DNA of 64,000 nucleotides from Chloroflexota bacterium (lineage in GTDB: Bacteria; Chloroflexota; Anaerolineae; Anaerolineales; Anaerolineaceae): the NCBI GenBank assembly GCA_021779955.1, contig JAJXZS010000036.1:1-64000 (forward strand), given 5' to 3'. Both the position numbers and the translations under genes were made by a program. Position 1 is the first letter of the stretch. The number at the start of each line of letters is the position of its first letter. The notes under the pieces were generated by a model. That model saw only the letters and a program-made list of their open reading frames with translations, had not been told where the DNA came from and did no database searches. Shown piece by piece: positions 58,729 to 64,000 of this stretch.

Positions 58729-59709
58729 ATGCCATCGTCAGCATCACGCATCTCTCGCGGATACACCACCGCCCTCATCAGCGCCCTCCTGCTTTCGACC
58801 ACTGCCATCCTCATCCGGATTCTCACCCTGAATAACCAGATGCCCGCCCTGGTGCTCGCGTTGTGGCGCGATGTGATCGGCGCCAGTATCGCCTTTATCG
58901 CCATGGCGATCGTCAAACCCGCGTTGCTCAAGATACAGCGCAAGGATCTGGTTTACCTGATTGGATACGGACTGATTCTCGCCCTCTTCAACGGCCTCTG
59001 GACGCTTTCTGTGGCTTTGAACGGCGCTGCCATCGCCACCGTGCTGGTATACAGCTCTGCGGCATTTACCGCTATTCTGGGCAGGTGGCTGCTCAAAGAA
59101 TCCATCGATTGGGTCAAAATCCTCGCCATCGTGCTCACCTTCGCGGGCTGCGTGTTCGTCTCCGGCCTGCTCGACCAGGCGCAGCTTACCGCCAACTTGA
59201 TCGGAATCCTGACAGGCATCCTGGGCGGTCTGCTTTATGCGGTCTACAGCCTGATGGGCCGCTTTGCCTCGCAGCGCGGTTTGAGCCCCTGGACCACCCT
59301 GCCCTACATTTTTGCCTTTGCCTCGGTCTTCCTCCTCGGCATCAACTTTGCCTTCATGGGCACGATGCCAGGAGCGCCTGTACACGCTGTGGATATCCTC
59401 TGGCGCGAAGGCAGCCTGGGCGGCTGGGCAATCCTCTCCGCCCTAGCAGTCGGCCCGACCCTGCTGGGATTCGGCACCTACCTGGTGAGCCTGAGTTACC
59501 TGCCTTCATCGGTCGCCAACCTTCTGATGACATCCGAACCGGTGTTCACTGCGATTACCGCTTACTTCCTGCTTAATGAACGCATGACAGGCAGCCAGAT
59601 CGGCGGCAGCCTGCTCATCCTGGTAGGCGTGGTGTTCATGCGTGTTATGGAAGGCCGCAGGTCGAAATCACTTCAACCTGTCGAAGAAATTCAGCCCGCA
59701 GCCGATTAA
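58729..59709 (+). CDS. EamA/DMT-family transporter
   Basis: A 326-aa membrane protein with ten predicted helices in two EamA repeats (about 10-145 and 150-305). YSSAAFTAILGRWLLKESID closes repeat 1 and SEPVFTAITAYFLLNERMTG repeat 2. DMT members export amino acids or metabolites; substrate not decidable. A -10-like TATAAT is at 58685-58690. Transcribed alone. Confidence 0.92.
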   Translation: MPSSASRISRGYTTALISALLLSTTAILIRILTLNNQMPALVLALWRDVIGASIAFIAMAIVKPALLKIQRKDLVYLIGYGLILALFNGLWTLSVALNGAAIATVLVYSSAAFTAILGRWLLKESIDWVKILAIVLTFAGCVFVSGLLDQAQLTANLIGILTGILGGLLYAVYSLMGRFASQRGLSPWTTLPYIFAFASVFLLGINFAFMGTMPGAPVHAVDILWREGSLGGWAILSALAVGPTLLGFGTYLVSLSYLPSSVANLLMTSEPVFTAITAYFLLNERMTGSQIGGSLLILVGVVFMRVMEGRRSKSLQPVEEIQPAAD

Positions 59710-59752
59710 CCCATAATTTTGGGGCAAACCACCCCCCACCGACATGTACGTA

Positions 59753-60304
59753 TCAATCGATTGGCGTTTTCGAAAATGCGAACTCGCAAACGAGCTGAGA
59801 GTCTTTATGAGAAACCAAAGAATGGGCTTCGAAGTATCTTCCTCCGCTCGCCCAAAACAACAATCCCTGCAGCAACCCTTCGACAAAATAGCAGAACTGG
59901 CTTTGCAGTTCCACCTTTTCTTCCTTACCGGTTGAATTCAATTGGTAATTCAGCGAGGTTGCTTCTATGCTGACTGTACTCTTCCACCCCCATGTCGATT
60001 CGAACCAGGCTGCCAACGCTTCGAAGCCTTTGCGCGCGCGGCGGCGCATCGGCAGCATGCGAATGGCAGGGTCCTGCAGGCCGATCTCCTGGCCGTAATC
60101 GCGTAAAAGCATATCGAAGGCTTCCCTGCCTGCTTCGAGCGATAAACCGTCCGCCCCTTTGGCGTCCGTAAGTGCACGCAGCCATCCTGCAGCCGCGTCG
60201 AAAGTAGGCGCCACCTCTGCGAATGCTTCCCCCCCAAATAACCTCTTCAAACCGCTTATGTAAAGATCATCAGGAAAGATCGTCATCGCCTTCACCTTGC
60301 TCAT
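59753..60304 (-). CDS. V4R-like domain protein
   Basis: A 183-aa protein; its C-terminal part (CYFVEGLLQGLLFWASGG, then CEFAFSKTPI) resembles the V4R (4-vinyl-reductase-type) small-molecule-binding domain, although the middle His/Cys of some relatives is not obvious. ATG 60304 overlaps the stop of the GTPase gene (TGATG). Together with the GTPase and DUF4388 genes it forms a three-gene module, typical of signalling systems in this phylum. Confidence 0.65.
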   Translation of the reverse strand: MSKVKAMTIFPDDLYISGLKRLFGGEAFAEVAPTFDAAAGWLRALTDAKGADGLSLEAGREAFDMLLRDYGQEIGLQDPAIRMLPMRRRARKGFEALAAWFESTWGWKSTVSIEATSLNYQLNSTGKEEKVELQSQFCYFVEGLLQGLLFWASGGRYFEAHSLVSHKDSQLVCEFAFSKTPID

Positions 60305-60849
60305 CAGGACCGGTTTGCGTCCATTTCTTCGAGGATGCCAAACAGCAGCTCGAGCAGCACGTTCTTGACCGAACTCTTCTTCTTTGCCACGCAAGGCATG
60401 ATCTTGATGCTGTGATCCAGTCTCAGCGCAACCCGCATGTCTTCAACGTCCCACGCGTCTGCGCAGTCCTGCTTGTTGGCAGCCACGATGTAGGGCGTCG
60501 GCGCATAAGCGTGAAAAGTCTCGAGGATGCTGCGCGCCTCGCGGAACGTCTCAGGGCGCGTGCTGTCGACCATGACGATGAACCCAAGCATCCCTTCAGA
60601 AAGGATTTCCCACATGAAATCGAAGCGTTTCTGACCCGGCGTGCCAAAGAGGAATAGCACCAGGTCGTCGTCCACGGTGATGCGGCCGAAATCCATGGCA
60701 ACCGTGGTCGATTCCTTGACCTTTTCGGCTTCGGCTGTGATCTTCTTTTCGGTCGAAACCACATCGATCTCACTTACAGAACGGATCAGCTCCGTCTTGC
60801 CCGAGTTGAAGGGACCGGTCACCACGATTTTCACTGTTTGGGTTTGCAT
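60304..60849 (-). CDS. MglA/Roadblock-type small GTPase-like protein
   Basis: A 181-aa GTP-binding protein: P-loop VVTGPFNSGKTEL (12-19), G3 LFLFGTPGQKRF and G4 AANKQD, as in bacterial MglA- or Ras-like GTPases. ATG 60849 is preceded by GAAGGA 9 nt upstream; other in-frame starts at 60858 and 60894 exist. It probably acts as a switch for the DUF4388 protein upstream and the V4R protein downstream. Confidence 0.88.
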   Translation of the reverse strand: MQTQTVKIVVTGPFNSGKTELIRSVSEIDVVSTEKKITAEAEKVKESTTVAMDFGRITVDDDLVLFLFGTPGQKRFDFMWEILSEGMLGFIVMVDSTRPETFREARSILETFHAYAPTPYIVAANKQDCADAWDVEDMRVALRLDHSIKIMPCVAKKKSSVKNVLLELLFGILEEMDANRS

Positions 60850-60871
60850 AGAGTACATTCCTTCATCGATG

Positions 60872-61687
60872 TTAGATTGCACGGATTCGGTCAATTAGAC
60901 GATTGACGATCGATTTCTGCTCGTCGCGATCTTGCGCCACAAATGTGCGCCCGGGGGTGATCACAGCGCCGCTGGCGGGTCGGATGATTTCGACGATGCC
61001 TGCCTGCAAGAGCGCATAAACCACCCGGCGGATATCCATCTCGTTCAGACGGGTCGCATGGGCGATCTGGGTGATGGAATTCTTGGGGTTGACGTAGGAT
61101 ACGACGCGCCATTCATCCTGGCTCAGGTTGATCGCACGCATATTGGTGCCTGGCCGGTCGGAGAATTTCAGCGCCATTTCGAGGGATGGAATTTCGTCCT
61201 TGAGTTGTTCGTATTCTTTGAGCTTGCGCGCGCCTTCGACGATCAGATCTTCCAGGCTTTCGCGCACCATGATATTGCCTTCGGGCGCGCTTTCGGGGCC
61301 TTCGAAGTGGAAGAAGCCGTCTTCCCAGATGAAAAGCTGCTTCACCACGCCGCTGTAATATGCACGCAGCGTGTCCAGGATATCTTCCTGGGAAAGGTAC
61401 CCGCCATTGACCAGGCAAAGCCCCAATTCGGCGGGCTGAAGGTCTTTGAACTTCTCCTGCAGCATCACCACCTGGGAACGCTTGAGCTTCTTCGAGGATG
61501 CCAGGATTTTCAGCAAGTCGAAGCTCTGATTTGCGTTCTGAGCAAACGAAATCTTCCCATCGCGGAAATATACCGCCACAGTGTCGCTCCCACCTTCCAC
61601 ATAAAGCGCCCCGGTTTTGGTCGCAATGTGGATCAGGTTGAGCAACTGAGTGATGGAAAAATCTCTTAAGTTGCCTTTTAACGCCAT
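60872..61687 (-). CDS. DUF4388 (PATAN-like) domain protein
   Basis: A 271-aa protein. The N-terminal 115 residues form a DUF4388 domain (MALKGNLRDFSITQLLNLIH, GALYVEGGSDTVAVYFRDGK), linked to prokaryotic signalling. The C-terminal part (about 180-271) is winged-helix-like (SYVNPKNSITQIAHATRLNE, VVYALLQAGIVEI). ATG 61687 follows AAGGGAAATTA. First gene of the GTPase module. Confidence 0.85.
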   Translation of the reverse strand: MALKGNLRDFSITQLLNLIHIATKTGALYVEGGSDTVAVYFRDGKISFAQNANQSFDLLKILASSKKLKRSQVVMLQEKFKDLQPAELGLCLVNGGYLSQEDILDTLRAYYSGVVKQLFIWEDGFFHFEGPESAPEGNIMVRESLEDLIVEGARKLKEYEQLKDEIPSLEMALKFSDRPGTNMRAINLSQDEWRVVSYVNPKNSITQIAHATRLNEMDIRRVVYALLQAGIVEIIRPASGAVITPGRTFVAQDRDEQKSIVNRLIDRIRAI

Positions 61688-61840
61688 TAATTTCCCTTGA
61701 GTGACAAAGGTACCTTTAGGATTATACAGGTAAGGCAAAAGCGAGTCAATTCACAGGCGTTACAAGCTTGTAAGGGCAGCCCGCGAACCGGGATTGAGTA
61801 TAATCAATACAGCCTCTCACCCCACACCCAAGGATGCGCC

Positions 61841-62755
61841 ATGCCCACAAAACTGATTTTCAACCCGACAGCCAACCTGGGGCGCGCCTCGTCGCTGCTT
61901 CCCGAGATCCTTTCAGCCGTCAAGGATATGCCCGACGTGGAAATGAACGTCACCCTCTCTCACGGTCATGCCGTTGAAATGGCTTCAAAAGCTGCTGAGG
62001 AGGGTTTTGAGCGGGTCATCGCCATGGGAGGGGATGGAACTACCCACGAGATCGTCAACGGCCTGATGACCATTGCGGAGCCCCTGCGTCCAGAACTCGG
62101 AATCGTCCCGCTCGGTTCGGGCAACGATTTTTCATTCGCAGGCGGGCTAAAAGGCGAGAGGAGCGATCTGCTCGATTTTGCGCTGCATGGAAAGAGCCGC
62201 AGCGTCGACATCGGCGTGATTCACGACAACCTCGGCAGGCACGAGTATTGGGTAAACTCTCTCGGCATCGGCTTAGACGCATTGATCAATATCTATTCCA
62301 GGCAGATGCGCGTCGTCAAAGGATTCTGGATTTATCTGCTGGCTGCCCTGCGCACGATCCTCTTCAATTACACCTCGTTTCGCTTCAGCGCCCGAATGGA
62401 TGATGCTGAGTGGAAAGATTCGCTGACCATGCTCGTTATCGCCAACGGCAAACGCGAGGGCGGAGCATTCATGATCGCGCCTTCGGGCAGGTTGGACGAC
62501 AATAAGCTCGATTTTTCCGCCGCAAGCAACATGTCGCGCTTGCAGATGATCAGGACGCTCATGGCTTACATCAAGGGCACGCAGAACAACCTCCCCTACA
62601 TCCATGCCGGTTCGTTCACTTCGCTCGACCTGACCGCCGACTGCCCGCTGATCCTCCACGCCGACGGCGAAATCCTGGCAGGCCTGGATTCGCAGGTGAC
62701 CCACGTGCAGATCGAATCGGTACCTGCCGCGATTCGGCTGGTCAGCCGGGTCTGA
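61841..62755 (+). CDS. Diacylglycerol kinase-family lipid kinase (YegS/DgkB-like)
   Basis: A 304-aa protein of the DAGK catalytic family: KLIFNPTANLG, the nucleotide-binding IAMGGDGTTHEIVNGLM, LGIVPLGSGNDFS and IAPSGRLDDNKLDF. It phosphorylates a lipid such as diacylglycerol or undecaprenol, probably at the membrane. ATG 61841 follows AAGGATGCGCC. Confidence 0.9.
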   Translation: MPTKLIFNPTANLGRASSLLPEILSAVKDMPDVEMNVTLSHGHAVEMASKAAEEGFERVIAMGGDGTTHEIVNGLMTIAEPLRPELGIVPLGSGNDFSFAGGLKGERSDLLDFALHGKSRSVDIGVIHDNLGRHEYWVNSLGIGLDALINIYSRQMRVVKGFWIYLLAALRTILFNYTSFRFSARMDDAEWKDSLTMLVIANGKREGGAFMIAPSGRLDDNKLDFSAASNMSRLQMIRTLMAYIKGTQNNLPYIHAGSFTSLDLTADCPLILHADGEILAGLDSQVTHVQIESVPAAIRLVSRV

Positions 62756-62764
62756 GGGAGATAT

Positions 62765-64000
62765 ATGCCCGATCTTCACCACCTGCTGCACGACACCGAT
62801 CTCGATTTCCTGGAACGCGTTTCGCATTTCTGGGACTTCGAACTGCCGCTGAACAGTTTCGACGAAGCGCTCGGAATGCTCGAAAGCAGGCTGAAAGATG
62901 CGCAGCAGGCAGCGCAGGTGATCGAATCATCGCCCGAAGAGGCAAAAGAGGCATGGAACGGGCTGATCGAGCAGCGGGGAAGGATGACCTCGGCCCAGTT
63001 CTCGCGTGAATACGGAGAGATACGCGTGATGGGTGTAGCCAAACGCAAACGCGAGCAGCCTGATCTTCACCCGTCATCGCCTGCGGAGATGCTCTGGTAT
63101 CGCGCGCTCATCGGCAAGGGGATTTTCGCCGCGGAAGGCGAACCGCAGGAATTTGTATACATTCCAGACGAACTGGTCACCCTCTTTGCCGCACCAGAGC
63201 CGCCGATTCAAGCCCTCACCTTCCGACCTGCTGCGGATGATGAACACTTGTTCACAACGCCCGCCAACGACGAGATCCTCGACCGCCTGGCGGTGCTCCT
63301 CTGCGAATTGCGCAAGGATCCACAGCCCCCCGCGTTGCTCAAATCGCCCCGCACCCCACGCCTGACATTCATGCTTGAACTGCTCAAATCGCTTGGCATG
63401 CTTGGCGCTGCGAATCAAATCGACCCTGAGAAGATCCGCGAGCTCCTCGAGGCAAATCGGGGGCTCGCGCTGCTTCATTGCTACACGCATTGGCTGGAGA
63501 GCGACCGAATCAATGACCTGCGCATGCTTCCGGGCTTGACTTTCGAGGGCAACTGGCAGAATTCACCGCTGCTCCCGCGGAAGATCCTTCTAAACGCCCT
63601 CACTCAAACCGGGCCAGGTTCCTGGTGGAGCATTCCATCGCTTGTGGCGGAGATCAAGAGCAAGCAGCCCGATTTCCAGCGCCCAGCAGGCGACTACGAT
63701 TCGTGGTTCATCCGGCGTCCATCTGACAACCGCTATCTTCGCGGCTTCGACGCATGGGATGAGGTGGAGGGCTATTTGATCCGCTACCTCATCAGCGGCC
63801 CGCTGCATTGGCTTGGCGTTGTCGATCTCGGGTTTGCCGCGAAAAATCAGCCTGCGGTGTGCTTCAGGCTGTCTTCAGCAGGGCGCATGCTCATTCAAGG
63901 CATATCACCTGAGCGGGCTTTTGCGGCGAATTCCGAAGTCAAAATCAGCTCGAGCGGACAATTCCAACTCCCGGCAGGCATCTCTATGGCGCTGCGTTAC
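62765..64000 (+). CDS. Large protein, start only (possible helicase-associated XPB-like N-terminus)
   Basis: An uninterrupted frame of 412 codons from ATG 62765 (after GAGGGAGATAT) to the window end, so the gene continues. It has an N-terminal helical part (LDTDLDFLERVSHFWDFEL-like), RPSDNRYLRGFDAWDEVEGY and PLHWLGVVDLGFA. This last block resembles proteins annotated as helicase-associated (XPB/Ssl2 N-terminal-like), but I am not certain. No motor motifs are in the visible part. Confidence 0.55.
   Translation, partial: MPDLHHLLHDTDLDFLERVSHFWDFELPLNSFDEALGMLESRLKDAQQAAQVIESSPEEAKEAWNGLIEQRGRMTSAQFSREYGEIRVMGVAKRKREQPDLHPSSPAEMLWYRALIGKGIFAAEGEPQEFVYIPDELVTLFAAPEPPIQALTFRPAADDEHLFTTPANDEILDRLAVLLCELRKDPQPPALLKSPRTPRLTFMLELLKSLGMLGAANQIDPEKIRELLEANRGLALLHCYTHWLESDRINDLRMLPGLTFEGNWQNSPLLPRKILLNALTQTGPGSWWSIPSLVAEIKSKQPDFQRPAGDYDSWFIRRPSDNRYLRGFDAWDEVEGYLIRYLISGPLHWLGVVDLGFAAKNQPAVCFRLSSAGRMLIQGISPERAFAANSEVKISSSGQFQLPAGISMALRY

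Overview
The window looks like a chromosomal segment of an anaerobic member of the Chloroflexota, probably Anaerolineae-like. This is inferred from the mix of genes, not from a marker: lipoproteins with long Thr/Pro-rich linkers, a MalT/BTAD-type regulator, GT39-type glycosyltransferase, FkbM methyltransferase, DUF4388/GTPase/V4R module, a sodium-pumping decarboxylase, and no visible respiratory genes. No phage, transposase or CRISPR array was seen.

Region 1 (1-7.6 kb): a minisatellite, then a minus-strand bacterial microcompartment (BMC) operon with three pentamer shell genes, one hexamer (BMC-H), one tandem-domain trimer (BMC-T), an EutJ-like chaperone, a CoA-acylating aldehyde dehydrogenase, deoxyribose-phosphate aldolase (DeoC) and an RpiB-like protein. 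This content matches the sugar-phosphate-utilising (SPU) BMC class. A GntR regulator is divergent, with a good promoter and operator between.

Region 2 (7.6-24 kb): an envelope sugar cluster (glycosyltransferase, two methyltransferases); a PadR-controlled siderophore/corrinoid-type ABC importer with an attached NTPase; a patatin; two exported proteins; a sortase-like protein; a flavin reductase; an HD-GYP phosphodiesterase; and a small operon with a 46-aa membrane peptide, a DUF5317 protein and an NHLP/Os1348-like peptide. Three 12-bp direct repeats lie upstream of that operon, next to a 1078-aa BTAD (SARP-like) regulator (24.1-27.3 kb).

Region 3 (27.4-34.4 kb): small membrane proteins, a YdcF protein and a phosphonate-type ABC importer (phnDCEE) whose two permeases carry Ig-like extracytoplasmic insertions.

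Region 4 (35-57.4 kb): about 20 kb of plus-strand catabolic genes: NCS2 nucleobase permease, three-subunit molybdenum hydroxylase, CodA-like amidohydrolase, BMP-family nucleoside-type ABC importer, four-subunit Na+-translocating biotin decarboxylase, FdrA, DUF1116, cyclase-family hydrolase and an unknown protein. A DUF2877 gene, third member of the FdrA/DUF1116/DUF2877 set (E. coli oxamate carbamoyltransferase), lies 1.5 kb further on the other strand. The set reads as a nucleobase degradation route with possible carbamoyl-phosphate and sodium-gradient energy capture. A nucleoside importer here and a deoxyribose-phosphate BMC at the other end suggest, as inference, that the bases and the sugars of nucleosides are handled by two separate systems.

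Region 5 (57.4-64 kb): C39-like peptidase, tRNA-Phe, EamA transporter, DUF4388/GTPase/V4R module, a lipid-kinase-family protein and a large gene cut by the window end.
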